This document shows positions 43,646 through 52,546 of a stretch of 64,000 bases of DNA, piece after piece. Position numbers and translations under genes: made by a program. Under the pieces are notes generated by a model. That model made no database searches, was not told the origin of the DNA, and saw only the letters and a list, made by a program, of their open reading frames with translations. Each line of letters opens with the position of its first letter. Positions within the stretch are counted from its first letter, which is position 1. Source of the stretch: Pseudoselenomonas ruminis (GTDB lineage Bacteria > Bacillota > Negativicutes > Selenomonadales > Selenomonadaceae); NCBI RefSeq assembly GCF_008271295.1, contig NZ_VTOY01000001.1, positions 434,001 to 498,000 of the forward strand, read 5' to 3'.

Positions 43646-44998
43646 TCACACGTTTTCTTCTCGTTTATAGCATATGAGTCCATAACCAAAGCTAATCAGA
43701 CAGCCAATGACAAAGCCAATAATTGCAATAAGCATTTTGCGTGGTGCTGCCGGCTTGTCTTCGTCGGGGAGATTGGCGGCGTCGATTATCTGGATATCCA
43801 TGCTCTCCATGGCTTCCTGGATTTTATCCTGTTCGCACTGCTGGACGAGGCTCAGATATATCTGTTGTTTGATTTTGGCATCGCTTTCGAGCTGGATATA
43901 GTTCATCATGGCATCGGGAAGTTTGCCAATTTCGGCTTCTTTCTCAGATTTTTTTGCTTTGATGGCTTCTTCACTGGCAGTAGCGGCACTAGCCTCGGCT
44001 TGGGCCACCGCCTGATTCTTGAGGATTTCCATCTGCGCTGCGTTAAGGCTGGCAGCGTTGGAGCCAACGACTGCGCCAACTTCATCGGAAAGTGCCTGCT
44101 GGAGCTGGGCTAGCTGATTCTTAGCGGCGATTACATCGGGATGATTATCGGTATATTTCTGACGTAGACCGACGAGTTCGACTTCCTTCGCGACAATCTG
44201 CGCACGGATGCTCTGGACGGTGCTGTTATCGTTGATGTTGTAGCTAGCGGCTCCAGCTTTCTGCTCCCCGAGTTTCTGGGTAGCGACGTCGTACTGAGCC
44301 TGGGCCGATTTCTGCGCTACCTGCATTTCACCAATGGTTTTGTCATAGGCGTTTAACTGTTCGATAGCGAGCTTTGCCTGGTCACTGGGACTATAGAGCT
44401 TATGCTCTTTCTGGAAAGCAGCCAGTTTTGCTGCCGCATCGTCAGCTTCCTGTTTGGCATTTTCGATGCGGTCGTTTAGGAAGGTTACCAAGAGGCTCTG
44501 CGTCTGCTGACTGTTCTCGGTCTGCATGGTGAGGAAATTATCCACGACTCCCTGCGAGATTAGCTGAGCTTCTTCTGGCGTACGGCCCGTGGCCGTTACC
44601 GTGATGAGATTGGTCTGCTTGGTATTCTCGATTTTGAGGTTCTTCTTGGCAAAGGCCTTTGCATCCGGTTTCTTATCATCCGGCCACTCGATTTCATCGA
44701 TGATTGGTTCGAGAACACGGCGGCTTTTCATCAGCTCGATGTAATTGAGCGGCGAAGCATTGGAGCTGCTGCCACCAATGTTTATTCCCATAGCGGCAGC
44801 CATGGCAGCCGCACCACCGATGTCCTTACCCGCGCTGCGCGTCTGGACGAGGGTTGTCGATTCGTACTGTTTCGGCAAGATAAATGCCGTACCAATCGCC
44901 AGTGCCGTACAGCCGGCGACGATACCCCCTACTACCTTCTTTCGCTCCAGCATGATCTGCATGAGTCGTCCCAGGTCAATGCTCTCTTCGTTTTCCAT
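43646..44998 (-). CDS. Wzz/chain-length determinant protein
   Basis: 450 residues. The cytoplasmic N-terminus has IDLGRLMQIMLERKK, followed by a first membrane helix (about 23-43), the long periplasmic coiled-coil and GNVR-type region (about 150-400), a Pro-rich segment (LPDEDKPAAPRK) and a second helix (about 422-442). It controls polymer length together with Wzy. No fused tyrosine kinase is present. It is the first gene of the locus, about 108 bases downstream of a strong promoter flanked by twin palindromes. Confidence 0.9.
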   Translation of the reverse strand: MENEESIDLGRLMQIMLERKKVVGGIVAGCTALAIGTAFILPKQYESTTLVQTRSAGKDIGGAAAMAAAMGINIGGSSSNASPLNYIELMKSRRVLEPIIDEIEWPDDKKPDAKAFAKKNLKIENTKQTNLITVTATGRTPEEAQLISQGVVDNFLTMQTENSQQTQSLLVTFLNDRIENAKQEADDAAAKLAAFQKEHKLYSPSDQAKLAIEQLNAYDKTIGEMQVAQKSAQAQYDVATQKLGEQKAGAASYNINDNSTVQSIRAQIVAKEVELVGLRQKYTDNHPDVIAAKNQLAQLQQALSDEVGAVVGSNAASLNAAQMEILKNQAVAQAEASAATASEEAIKAKKSEKEAEIGKLPDAMMNYIQLESDAKIKQQIYLSLVQQCEQDKIQEAMESMDIQIIDAANLPDEDKPAAPRKMLIAIIGFVIGCLISFGYGLICYKREENV

Positions 44999-45071
44999 AT
45001 CGTTACGCTGCTCCTTTTCCTACGGTTCAATTTCATGTAGTTTATACATCTACGAATAAGTGCTATATTTA

Positions 45072-45091
45072 TCAAAAAGTGTACTTTTTGA
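45072..45091. promoter_or_regulatory. Proximal 20-bp palindrome (candidate operator)
   Basis: TCAAAAAGTGTACTTTTTGA, perfect apart from the central GT step. It lies about 15-34 bases inside the transcript predicted from the wzz promoter, where a bound repressor would block elongation or start. Confidence 0.7.
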
Positions 45092-45112
45092 GACAAGATA
45101 ATCACAAGGATT

Positions 45113-45141
45113 ATTATAGCATTCACACTGACATATGTCCA
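45113..45141 (-). promoter_or_regulatory. Promoter of the polysaccharide locus (wzz)
   Basis: TGGACA (45141-45136), a 17-base spacer and a perfect TATAAT (45118-45113) on the minus strand. Predicted start near 45106, giving a leader of about 108 bases before wzz. Confidence 0.75.
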
Positions 45142-45216
45142 TTTTTGTTTGTTTTTAGCTCTTTATAAGCCCCAAAAGGCAAAAGATTAAAAGTAAATAA
45201 GAAAAATGCACCTTTA

Positions 45217-45236
45217 TCAAAAAGTACACTTTTTGA
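45217..45236. promoter_or_regulatory. Distal 20-bp palindrome (candidate operator)
   Basis: TCAAAAAGTACACTTTTTGA, the same palindrome with AC in place of GT at the centre, so it is its own counterpart on the other strand. Flanking bases (TTTA before, GACAA after) also match the proximal copy, giving a 29-base repeat. The two copies are 145 bases apart and flank the promoter. Confidence 0.7.
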
Positions 45237-45239
45237 GAC

Positions 45240-45285
45240 AAAAAACGGCCCTACATCCTAGTGCTATTAGGATGTAGGGCCGTTT
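45240..45285 (-). terminator. Strong terminator upstream of the polysaccharide promoter
   Basis: An 18-bp perfect stem (AAACGGCCCTACATCCTA and its complement) with a 7-base loop and six T residues on the minus strand. It insulates the locus from minus-strand transcription through 45305. Confidence 0.82.
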
Positions 45286-45304
45286 CTGGTCTATACGGGT
45301 GATA

Positions 45305-45560
45305 TTATTTATCCCTTTCTATAAATTCCAGGCTGGAAATACTCGCCTCCATTTCGTAATCTTTTCCTTGCTTCTCGCCGGTGAAAGAGTAATGCCGGAC
45401 ACCGATGTTCGACTGATTCGTTTCCCCCTGTATGACGTTAAATTTCATACCATCGGCACGGCGAATCCCCGTATCATTTACTTGCAAATTCCTGGCTCGC
45501 GATAAATATCCCCAATCAATCAATTTGAAAAGATTTTTGTACTCGCCGATAATCTTTACG
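45305..45560 (-). pseudogene. Probable 3' remnant of a truncated gene
   Basis: A minus-strand open frame ends at 45305, directly before a strong terminator, and reads like a genuine soluble protein (GYLSRARNLQVNDTGIRR, then GVRHYSFTGEKQGKDYEM). No start with a ribosome site is present. Upstream, the frame runs into the promoter and antisense of the RelB gene, so the 5' part appears to have been lost when the toxin-antitoxin pair arrived. The family is not recognised. Confidence 0.38.
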
Positions 45561-45584
45561 ATGTATATACAAATGTTGTATAAT
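45555..45584 (+). promoter_or_regulatory. Toxin-antitoxin promoter and probable operator
   Basis: TTTACG and TATAAT are 18 bases apart; the spacer contains TGTATATACA, a short palindrome suited to RelB-type autoregulation. Confidence 0.6.
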
Positions 45585-45605
45585 ATAGTTACGGAGGTGT
45601 TAGAT

Positions 45606-45863
45606 ATGGCACAGGCAACCATTAATCTGCGTATCGATGCGAATTTGAAACGTGAAATGGAAATAATCTGCAAGGCAATGGGCATGAATCTTACGACCGC
45701 CTTTACCATCTTTGCCAAAAAGGTTACCAATGAGAGACGTATTCCTTTTGAGATTACAGCTCCCGCAGATCCCTTTTATAGTGAAGAGAACATTGCTAGA
45801 CTCAAAGAATCCATCTCGCAATTAGAAAAGGGGCACGGAACCATTCATGAGGTTGACTTATGA
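45606..45863 (+). CDS. RelB/DinJ-family antitoxin
   Basis: 85 residues. The N-terminal MAQATINLRIDANLKREME and the following MGMNLTTAFTIFAKKV form the ribbon-helix-helix DNA-binding domain of the RelB/DinJ family; the C-terminal helix (SEENIARLKESISQLEKG) would wrap the toxin. GGAGGTG is well placed before the ATG. The stop overlaps the toxin start by four bases. Like its relatives it should repress its own promoter alone and with toxin. Confidence 0.87.
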   Translation: MAQATINLRIDANLKREMEIICKAMGMNLTTAFTIFAKKVTNERRIPFEITAPADPFYSEENIARLKESISQLEKGHGTIHEVDL

Positions 45864-46123
45864 TAAAATCATGGTCGGATGCCGCTTGGGATGATTTTTG
45901 CTATTGGCAAAAGCAAGACAAAAAAACGTTAAAACGAATCCTTGCACTTATAAAAGATATTGACCGCAATGGCTATACTGGCATTGGCAAACCGGAACCA
46001 TTGCGAGCGGATTTGTCAGGCTATTGGAGCCGTCGTATTGATAATGTAAATCGCATCGTCTATAAAATATTGGATGATACCATCTTTATTGCCCAATGCG
46101 GCAGTCATTATCGGGATAAATAA
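45860..46123 (+). CDS. yoeB: Txe/YoeB-family mRNA interferase toxin
   Basis: 87 residues. The residues known to be catalytic in E. coli YoeB are all present at matching numbers: Glu46, Arg65, His83 and Tyr84 (C-terminus GSHYRDK). It should cleave mRNA on the ribosome. It is paired with a DinJ/RelB-type antitoxin rather than YefM, a combination also seen in other Firmicutes. The ATG overlaps the antitoxin stop. The gene looks intact and is followed by a strong terminator. Confidence 0.9.
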   Translation: MIKSWSDAAWDDFCYWQKQDKKTLKRILALIKDIDRNGYTGIGKPEPLRADLSGYWSRRIDNVNRIVYKILDDTIFIAQCGSHYRDK

Positions 46124-46124
46124 C

Positions 46125-46169
46125 AAAAGACGCTGATGAAATGCTTATCCATTTCATCAGCGTCTTTTT
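46125..46169. terminator. Bidirectional terminator between yoeB and pnp
   Basis: A 19-bp perfect stem (AAAAGACGCTGATGAAATG and complement) with a 6-base loop and T runs on both strands. Confidence 0.87.
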
Positions 46170-46186
46170 CGATATCGTTTATTGAA

Positions 46187-48256
46187 TTAGAGACAAGCCT
46201 TATGGCTGAGGTTTACGCGGCCTTTGTCGTCGATTTCAACGACTTTGACCTGCAGCTGATCGCCAATCTGGACGACGTCTTCGACTTTTTCGACACGATG
46301 GTTCGAAAGCTGCGAGATGTGGCAGAGTCCTTCCTTGCCCGGCAGCACTTCGACGAACGCACCGAATTTCATCAGACGCGTTACTTTACCAGTATATACC
46401 TCACCGACTTCGACTTCGCGGACAATGTCTTCAATCATCTGTTTTGCCTTCTTCATGCCTTCCGCATCAACGGAGGAGATAAAGATATTGCCGTCTTCGT
46501 GGATGTCGATTTCGACACCAGTCTCATCGATGATTTTCTTGACAACTTTGCCGCCCGTACCGATGACGTCGCGGATCTTGTCGACTTTGATCTTGATGGT
46601 CTCCACGCGCGGTGCATACGGCGAGAGGTCAGCAGCCGGCTCAGCGATGCATTCGAGCATCTTGCCGAGGATGAACGCACGGCCACGTTTTGCCTGCTGC
46701 AGGGCCGACGACAGGATGTTGCGGTCGATGCCAGCAACTTTGATATCCATCTGGATAGCAGTAACGCCTTCGGTCGTACCAGCGACCTTGAAGTCCATAT
46801 CGCCGAGCGCATCTTCCATGCCCTGAATATCGGTGAGAATTGTATAGGCATCGCCCTCTTTGACAAGGCCCATAGCAACGCCGGAAACCGGACGTTTGAT
46901 AGGAACACCGGCATTCATCAGCGACAGCGTGGAGCCGCAGACCGAGCCCATGGAGCTTGAGCCGTTGGACTCGAGGATTTCCGATACCAAGCGAATCGTA
47001 TACGGGAATTCTTCCGTGGACGGGATAACCGGTACGAGTGCGCGCTCTGCGAGGGCACCATGACCAATTTCACGGCGGCCCGGGCTGCGGATTGGTTTAG
47101 CCTCACCGACCGAATAGCCAGGGAAGTTATAGTGATGGATGTAGTGTTTCTTTGTCTCAGGTCCAAGGCCATCGATAATCTGCTCGTCACCGAGAGAGCC
47201 GAGCGTCGTAACCGTAAGAACCTGCGTCTGACCACGCGTGAAGAGACCGGAACCATGCGTGCGCGGCAGCAGGCCAACTTCGCAGCTTACCGGGCGGACT
47301 TCTTCGACTTCACGGCCATCCGGACGAATCTTCTCATGGGTAATCATGTGGCGGACAATGGATTTTTCGAGGTCATGCAGTGCCATGGCAATCTCTTTAT
47401 CCATTTCCGGATAGTCGACGAGGAAGTGCTCCATGACGTCGGCATTGATGTCAGCGATATGCGCATCGCGGTCGAGTTTATCCGGGTTGCGGGTTGCCTC
47501 GTCAAGACGGTCTTTGGCGTAATCGCTGATAGCTTTTTCGAGCTCTTCCGGCACCGTAAACAGTTTGACTTCGCGTTTTTCCTTGCCGCAAGCCTGCTGG
47601 ATTTCTTCCTGCCAAGCGACGATGCGCTGGATTTCCTTATGACCATAGAGGATAGCATCGAGGATGACGTCCTCTGGCAGTTCGTTGGCACCAGCCTCAA
47701 CCATCATGACGGCGTCTTTCGAGCCGGCAACGGTCAAGTTCAGCGTCGAAACCTTGCGCTGTTCTTCAGTCGGGTTGATGACGAACTCGTCATTGACGCG
47801 GCCGACGCGGACACCGGCAATCGGGCCCATAAACGGAATATCCGAAACCGTCAGCGCTGCCGAAGCACCAATCATAGCCGCGAGCTCCGGAGCATTGTCC
47901 TGCTCTACCGACAGAACCGTAGCGACAATCTGGACGTCGTTGCGGAATCCTTTCGGGAACAGCGGACGAATCGGACGGTCGATAAGACGCGCGCAGAGAA
48001 TGGCGTCGCTCGACGGACGGCCCTCGCGTTTGATAAAGCCACCCGGAATCTTGCCGGCAGCGTACATCTTTTCCTCATAATCAACCGTCAGCGGGAAGAA
48101 ATCTACCCCCTCGCGCGGTTCAGCGGAAGCCGTAGCCGTAACCAGCACAACCGTATCGCCATAGCGAACCAGTGCCGCACCATTTGCCTGTTTCGCCATT
48201 TTGCCGTTCTCAATGACGAGCTTGCGGCCACCCAGTTCCATTTCGAAACTCTGCAT
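46187..48256 (-). CDS. pnp: Polyribonucleotide nucleotidyltransferase
   Basis: Phosphorolytic 3'-5' RNA exonuclease of the degradosome type. 689 residues with two RNase PH domains, the linker helical domain, then KH (about 550-615, with [16 protein letters not shown] written here as [14 protein letters not shown]) and S1 (about 615-689, [20 protein letters not shown]). Phosphate-binding and catalytic motifs such as [19 protein letters not shown] are intact. AGGAGG precedes the ATG. It follows rpsO, as in most bacteria, behind an rpsO terminator. Confidence 0.97.
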   Translation of the reverse strand: MQSFEMELGGRKLVIENGKMAKQANGAALVRYGDTVVLVTATASAEPREGVDFFPLTVDYEEKMYAAGKIPGGFIKREGRPSSDAILCARLIDRPIRPLFPKGFRNDVQIVATVLSVEQDNAPELAAMIGASAALTVSDIPFMGPIAGVRVGRVNDEFVINPTEEQRKVSTLNLTVAGSKDAVMMVEAGANELPEDVILDAILYGHKEIQRIVAWQEEIQQACGKEKREVKLFTVPEELEKAISDYAKDRLDEATRNPDKLDRDAHIADINADVMEHFLVDYPEMDKEIAMALHDLEKSIVRHMITHEKIRPDGREVEEVRPVSCEVGLLPRTHGSGLFTRGQTQVLTVTTLGSLGDEQIIDGLGPETKKHYIHHYNFPGYSVGEAKPIRSPGRREIGHGALAERALVPVIPSTEEFPYTIRLVSEILESNGSSSMGSVCGSTLSLMNAGVPIKRPVSGVAMGLVKEGDAYTILTDIQGMEDALGDMDFKVAGTTEGVTAIQMDIKVAGIDRNILSSALQQAKRGRAFILGKMLECIAEPAADLSPYAPRVETIKIKVDKIRDVIGTGGKVVKKIIDETGVEIDIHEDGNIFISSVDAEGMKKAKQMIEDIVREVEVGEVYTGKVTRLMKFGAFVEVLPGKEGLCHISQLSNHRVEKVEDVVQIGDQLQVKVVEIDDKGRVNLSHKACL

Positions 48257-48349
48257 GAATCTATTCCTCCTAGTATGTTAGTACGATAATTATTTCCAAC
48301 GTAATGTATCTTGTTCGACGTATTTGGGAATAATCCTTTATGGTAAAGT

Positions 48350-48378
48350 AAAAAAAGCGGGAATAAACCCGCTTTTTT
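48350..48378 (-). terminator. Terminator between rpsO and pnp
   Basis: A 6-bp-plus GC stem AGCGGG / CCCGCT with a loop of about six bases and seven T residues on the minus strand, 20 bases past the rpsO stop. It would limit read-through into pnp. Confidence 0.8.
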
Positions 48379-48397
48379 ATCAGGAATCGCCTGTTAA

Positions 48398-48673
48398 TTA
48401 GCCAATCGTAGCGCGGATGCCGAGCTTAGCGATGATGGAACGATAACGCTCGATGTCCGTCTTGTAGAGGTAGCTGAGGAGACGGCGACGATGACCAACC
48501 ATTTTCAGCAGGCCACGACGGGAATGATGATCCTTTTTGTGCTCCTTCAGATGGTCCGTGAGGTACTGGATGCGAGCCGTGAGAACAGCGATCTGTACTT
48601 CCGGCGAACCCGTGTCACCCTCGTGAACGGCATACTTCTGCATGATTTCCTGTTTTGCTTCCTGAGTTAACAT
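48398..48673 (-). CDS. rpsO: Ribosomal protein S15
   Basis: Binds 16S rRNA helices 20-22 during assembly of the small subunit platform. 91 residues with the conserved [19 protein letters not shown] and [28 protein letters not shown] precedes the ATG. It has its own promoter and a structured leader, suggesting the feedback control common for S15 genes. Confidence 0.98.
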   Translation of the reverse strand: MLTQEAKQEIMQKYAVHEGDTGSPEVQIAVLTARIQYLTDHLKEHKKDHHSRRGLLKMVGHRRRLLSYLYKTDIERYRSIIAKLGIRATIG

Positions 48674-48689
48674 GTGAAAACTCCTCCTA

Positions 48690-48770
48690 TAAATAAAATA
48701 TTAGCCATCAGCTAAGGGTGCGTCGGAGTACTTCGCAAGCTGAGCTGAGGTCCTATGGTGAAAAATCACC
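48690..48770 (-). promoter_or_regulatory. Structured rpsO leader, candidate S15 autoregulatory element
   Basis: A GGTGA-TTTT-TCACC hairpin sits at the predicted 5' end (48770-48757). A longer fold can form by pairing TCAGCT copies (48748-48743 or 48743-48738) with AGCTGA (48713-48708), close to the ribosome site. Several unrelated S15-binding leaders are known in bacteria; which class this belongs to cannot be decided by eye. Confidence 0.45.
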
Positions 48771-48776
48771 TTTGCT

Positions 48777-48806
48777 AGTATAGCATAAATACGCGTGTTT
48801 TGTAAA
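48777..48806 (-). promoter_or_regulatory. rpsO promoter
   Basis: TTTACA (48806-48801), 18-base spacer and TATACT (48782-48777) on the minus strand. The predicted start near 48770 coincides with the first leader hairpin. Confidence 0.7.
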
Positions 48807-48838
48807 TGCCTGCGGCAAAAAAACGCCAGCATTATTCG

Positions 48839-49768
48839 TTACTCGATTGCACGCCAGTAACTCTGCGCGTTTTCTTTATCGCGGTGCATTTGGGCGACCA
48901 GTGCGTCGATACCGTTAAATTTCTTCTCCTCGCGCAACTTGCCAAGAAAACGTACCTCGATGACTTTATCGTAGATGTTCTGGTTAAACTGCTGGATGTT
49001 TACCTCGAGCCGGCGGTTGCAGCCTTCAAAGGTCGGATTCGTGCCGATGTTGGCAAGGCCGGCGTAATGCTTGCCATCGTAAACGACTTCACAGGCGTAG
49101 ACCCCGTTCGGAAGCATGACCCGTTCATCGGGGATGGCAAGATTGGCCGTAGGAAAGCCCAAAGTCCTCCCCCGTTTGTCGCCATGAATTACGCGGTCAA
49201 CGACCGTAAAGGGATAACCCAAAAAGTCATTTGCCTCGGCCAGATTTCCGAGATCGAGAAGCGCGCGGATGCGCGTACTGCTGACTGGTCTGCCATCCCG
49301 CAGGATTGCCTGACAGACTTCGGCTGTAAAGCCGTAGTCTTTGCCCTCGCGGAGCAATTGGCGCTGCGTACCTTTGCCTTTGGCGCCAAAGGTGTAATTA
49401 GGGCCCGTCACCACATAACGAGGCGCAAAATACGATTTTAACATGGCCAGAAATTCTTCGGGGCTTTTGGCCGCAAAGTCTTTCGTAAACGGAATCGATA
49501 CGAGCGCATCAACACCGATTTCAGCGAGGCGGCGCTGCCGAAGCAAATTGTTGCCAATCTGTTTCGGCAAGGCGATGGGAGCAATGACGGACATCGGATG
49601 ATTGCTGAAGGTAAACACCACGGCCGTTCCATCGATTGCACGAGCCAGCTCTACCGCCCGGCGAATGATACTCTGATGCCCGATGTGCACGCCGTCAAAC
49701 ATGCCTAACGCCACGACAATATTTTGATATTCCTTGCTCAAAGCAGTAAGCTTCGAGTAAATTTTCAT
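48839..49768 (-). CDS. ribF: Bifunctional riboflavin kinase/FAD synthetase
   Basis: Makes FMN then FAD. 309 residues. The N-terminal FAD synthetase domain has VALGMFDGVHIGH and YVVTGPNYTFGAKGKG; the C-terminal riboflavin kinase domain has VIHGDKRGRTLGFPTANL and the NGVYACEV strand. All are intact. It keeps its usual place before rpsO, but the usual truB neighbour is displaced by a histidine kinase gene. A promoter lies directly upstream, inside the kinase gene's 3' hairpin. Confidence 0.96.
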   Translation of the reverse strand: MKIYSKLTALSKEYQNIVVALGMFDGVHIGHQSIIRRAVELARAIDGTAVVFTFSNHPMSVIAPIALPKQIGNNLLRQRRLAEIGVDALVSIPFTKDFAAKSPEEFLAMLKSYFAPRYVVTGPNYTFGAKGKGTQRQLLREGKDYGFTAEVCQAILRDGRPVSSTRIRALLDLGNLAEANDFLGYPFTVVDRVIHGDKRGRTLGFPTANLAIPDERVMLPNGVYACEVVYDGKHYAGLANIGTNPTFEGCNRRLEVNIQQFNQNIYDKVIEVRFLGKLREEKKFNGIDALVAQMHRDKENAQSYWRAIE

Positions 49769-49804
49769 GATATCACCTGTTTATAAAGAAATTTCCATCG
49801 ATAT

Positions 49805-49834
49805 ATTATAACGCCATTGTCCCAATTTTGCCAA
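49805..49834 (-). promoter_or_regulatory. ribF promoter embedded in the upstream hairpin
   Basis: TTGGCA (49834-49829), an 18-base spacer and a perfect TATAAT (49810-49805) on the minus strand, about 37 bases before the ribF ATG. The -35 and spacer coincide with one side of the hairpin at 49810-49858. Confidence 0.6.
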
Positions 49835-49858
49835 GGGCAAAACGGAAACAATGGCGTT
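49810..49858 (-). terminator. Large nested hairpin after the histidine kinase gene
   Basis: Outer stem AACGCCATTGT / ACAATGGCGTT (11 bp), inner stem TTTTGCC / GGCAAAA. No T run follows on the minus strand (ATAATATATC), so termination is likely weak or the hairpin has another role. Confidence 0.45.
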
Positions 49859-49861
49859 TGA

Positions 49862-52405
49862 TCAGTCGGTATTGAGTTCGGTAACATCGGCGAGATAAAC
49901 GTAATAGACGTATTCCGTCCCGTTAAATACCTTGTAGCCCACATCGGCCACATGGCGGATGGCACCATCTTTGCGGATAATGTCGTAGTCGATATAGTCG
50001 AGGTTGTCGCCCGACTCCTGCTGCTGGGCCTCAATAGACTGCTGCACGGCAAAGACGTCTTCGACATGAACCATCGTTTTAAAGGACCCGCCGACAAACT
50101 GCATAAACTCGGCTACCGTTGAGCAGCCAAAAATAGCTGCCGTATCGGCATCGGCATAAATGATTTGTTCATCAAAGCCAGCCCGATAGACAAAAAAGCC
50201 GCATAGGCAACCAAGCTGCTCATATTTCTCACGAAACGCTTCGAGTGCGTCGTGATGGACGTAGCGGTCTTTTTCAAGTAACACCTCTTCAATGGTATCG
50301 TAGAGTTTATCGATCTCAAATGGTTTGGGCACATGGGCATTCATTCCGGCCAATACGGCACGGTGCTTATCTTCATCGAAGGCATTGGCCGTCATGGCGA
50401 TAATCGGGATTCCAGTCTGATAGGGCTTCGGCAGTTTCCGGATCTTGCGCGTTGCCTCATACCCATTGAGCCTTGGCATTTGGATATCCATGAGGATCAA
50501 GTCGTACTGTCCCTCCGCAGCCGCTGCCATCATCTGCACGGCAATCTCGCCATCGGCTGCATGTTCAACGTCAAAGCCTTTCTCGCTTAGAATCGCCATA
50601 GCGATTTCGGCATTGAGCTCGTTATCCTCGGCCAGCAGGATTCGCATGCCACGGAATTTCGTGTAATCCCGGACGACGTTTTCCTGTTTGCCAGCGTACA
50701 CAACGCGCTCGGTAATGCGGAACGGGAAAGTTACAACAAAGGTCGTTCCTTTGCCAAGCTTGCTGGACACTTCAATGGTCCCGCCGAGCAAATCGACGAG
50801 TTCCTTGACGATCATCATGCCAAGGCCCGTGCCCATAATGCCGCTCTGTGTCGTCGTCTTCTCGCGGGAAAAGGCTTCGTAAAGATGCGGCAGAAATTCT
50901 TCCGGCATGCCCATGCCGGTATCGGCTATCGTAATCTGATAGAAGGCCACGCCCTCCTTAACGGACGGAATCTCGCGGATATCCATCGAGACGCTGCCGC
51001 CAGCCGTGGTGTATTTATAAGCATTGCTTAAAAGATTCAGCATGATTTCGCGGAACTTGGTAAAATCCACGAGCAAGTCTTCATGCTTGACGTCGAGCGT
51101 ATGCGAAAACGTCAGATTCTTTTCGCGCATCTGCGTTTCAAAAACCGAGCAAATCGCATGATAAATCTCGCGGGCATTGCCATAGGATTCGTCAATCGTC
51201 GTCTTACCGCTTTCAATGCGGGCCATTTCGAGAACATTGTTGATAAGCGACAGCAAAAACTCATTGGATGCCTGGATTTTTTTCAGATACTCCCGTACCT
51301 GTTCCTTGTCGTCAAGATTTTTTTCGATGAGATTCGTGAAACCGATAATGGCATTCATCGGGGTACGGATATCGTGCGACATGTTAAAAAGGAACGCTGT
51401 CTTGGCTTTGTTGGCCGCATTCGCCGCATCTCTGGCAATTTCGAGTTCGTCATTGAGCACGCGGATTTCTTCGAGCTGGGCTTCCTGTGTCTCGTAAGCT
51501 TCGGCCAGCTGGCGGCGCCGCTCCTGAATCTCATCCTGCTTTTTCTTTTCCTTCTCGACAATATCACTGACATCACGGCAGCCATAGAAAAAGGCAACGT
51601 TGTCGTTCTCGTCAATAATGCGCGAATACGTCCCCTGATAATAACGCCGTCGTTCGCATTCATCTACGAGCATAAAATTGATATGATACAAATTGCCGTT
51701 TTTCGTTTTTTCCATCAAGGAATCGATGGCGACATCGCGTTTTATCCGGGCACGGTCCTCGGGGATAATATACTTTTCACAAAGATTTTCAATGAACTCC
51801 TCATACGAGCCGCCATCGAATGCGGCGAGTTCCTCGTTGGCATTTTCCGCTTTACCGTCATTGCGGACGACTCGTATGCTATGATTCAAGGCGTCAATAA
51901 TATAAGTCGTCAAAAATTCCTGCGCGAGCACTTTATACATTTGCCGCTGTAATTCGAGCTGTTTCTGCTCGGTAACATCCGTGATAATTCCAGCGGCCAG
52001 CCACGGATAACCGTCCTGATTCCGAAGTTTGCGCACAGCAATATGAAACCAGCGGGCAATATTATCCTTGCGCCACATGCGAAATTCGATATGAAAAACA
52101 GCGCCATTCTGCCGGCAATGATCGACTTCCTCGATATGTTTAAAAATGCGTCCCCGGTCTTCGGGCAAAACATAATCGAGCCAATGCATCATAACCTTGG
52201 TAAATTCCGCATCATCTTCATAGCCCAGCATGACTTTGAAAGAATCACTCCAGGACATTTTGATGATATTGCCCTGCTCATCATACCCAATCTTCCATTT
52301 TCCGGTATTGCGCGCCGAATAAAGCACCTCAAAAGGATTTTCATTGGCTAGCATATTTAAAAAGCTATCACTGGTCTTTTCGATTTTGTCGTTAAATTTA
52401 TCCAT
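49862..52405 (-). CDS. Hybrid histidine kinase with PAS domains on both ends
   Basis: 847 residues and no membrane helices. Two PAS regions (about 25-150 and 165-285) lead by a coiled coil to HisKA with His344 in [16 protein letters not shown], then HATPase (about 450-570, [18 protein letters not shown]). A receiver follows (about 588-708), with its acceptor Asp in [14 protein letters not shown] further PAS-like domain lies after the receiver (about 725-845, [23 protein letters not shown]). Domains after a C-terminal receiver are uncommon. It resembles the kinase at 16520 in its core and may be a paralogue. The gene splits the conserved truB-ribF junction. Confidence 0.91.
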   Translation of the reverse strand: MDKFNDKIEKTSDSFLNMLANENPFEVLYSARNTGKWKIGYDEQGNIIKMSWSDSFKVMLGYEDDAEFTKVMMHWLDYVLPEDRGRIFKHIEEVDHCRQNGAVFHIEFRMWRKDNIARWFHIAVRKLRNQDGYPWLAAGIITDVTEQKQLELQRQMYKVLAQEFLTTYIIDALNHSIRVVRNDGKAENANEELAAFDGGSYEEFIENLCEKYIIPEDRARIKRDVAIDSLMEKTKNGNLYHINFMLVDECERRRYYQGTYSRIIDENDNVAFFYGCRDVSDIVEKEKKKQDEIQERRRQLAEAYETQEAQLEEIRVLNDELEIARDAANAANKAKTAFLFNMSHDIRTPMNAIIGFTNLIEKNLDDKEQVREYLKKIQASNEFLLSLINNVLEMARIESGKTTIDESYGNAREIYHAICSVFETQMREKNLTFSHTLDVKHEDLLVDFTKFREIMLNLLSNAYKYTTAGGSVSMDIREIPSVKEGVAFYQITIADTGMGMPEEFLPHLYEAFSREKTTTQSGIMGTGLGMMIVKELVDLLGGTIEVSSKLGKGTTFVVTFPFRITERVVYAGKQENVVRDYTKFRGMRILLAEDNELNAEIAMAILSEKGFDVEHAADGEIAVQMMAAAAEGQYDLILMDIQMPRLNGYEATRKIRKLPKPYQTGIPIIAMTANAFDEDKHRAVLAGMNAHVPKPFEIDKLYDTIEEVLLEKDRYVHHDALEAFREKYEQLGCLCGFFVYRAGFDEQIIYADADTAAIFGCSTVAEFMQFVGGSFKTMVHVEDVFAVQQSIEAQQQESGDNLDYIDYDIIRKDGAIRHVADVGYKVFNGTEYVYYVYLADVTELNTD

Positions 52406-52503
52406 GATTCAGCCCATCCCATCGCGATAGAACTCTTACGGACATCTTTCGTTTTCTTAGGTAAAAAATTAGACAAAACTAGCGAAATTCCTTTTTATGG
52501 CGC

Positions 52504-52537
52504 AAAAAAGACCCGACTCCCATGAGAAATCGGGTCT
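52504..52537 (-). terminator. Terminator after truB
   Basis: An 8-bp stem AGACCCGA / TCGGGTCT with a 13-base loop and a T run on the minus strand. It ends the rimP-truB operon before the inserted kinase gene. Confidence 0.82.
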
Positions 52538-52546
52538 ATCGTTATG

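Noticed and set aside
45305-45730. Full 141-residue minus-strand gene
   Set aside because: The upstream part is antisense to the RelB gene and lacks a ribosome site; only the 3' part is listed, as a remnant.
47060-48289. Long plus-strand frame opposite pnp
   Set aside because: Antisense shadow of a certain gene with normal pnp codon pattern; no ribosome site.
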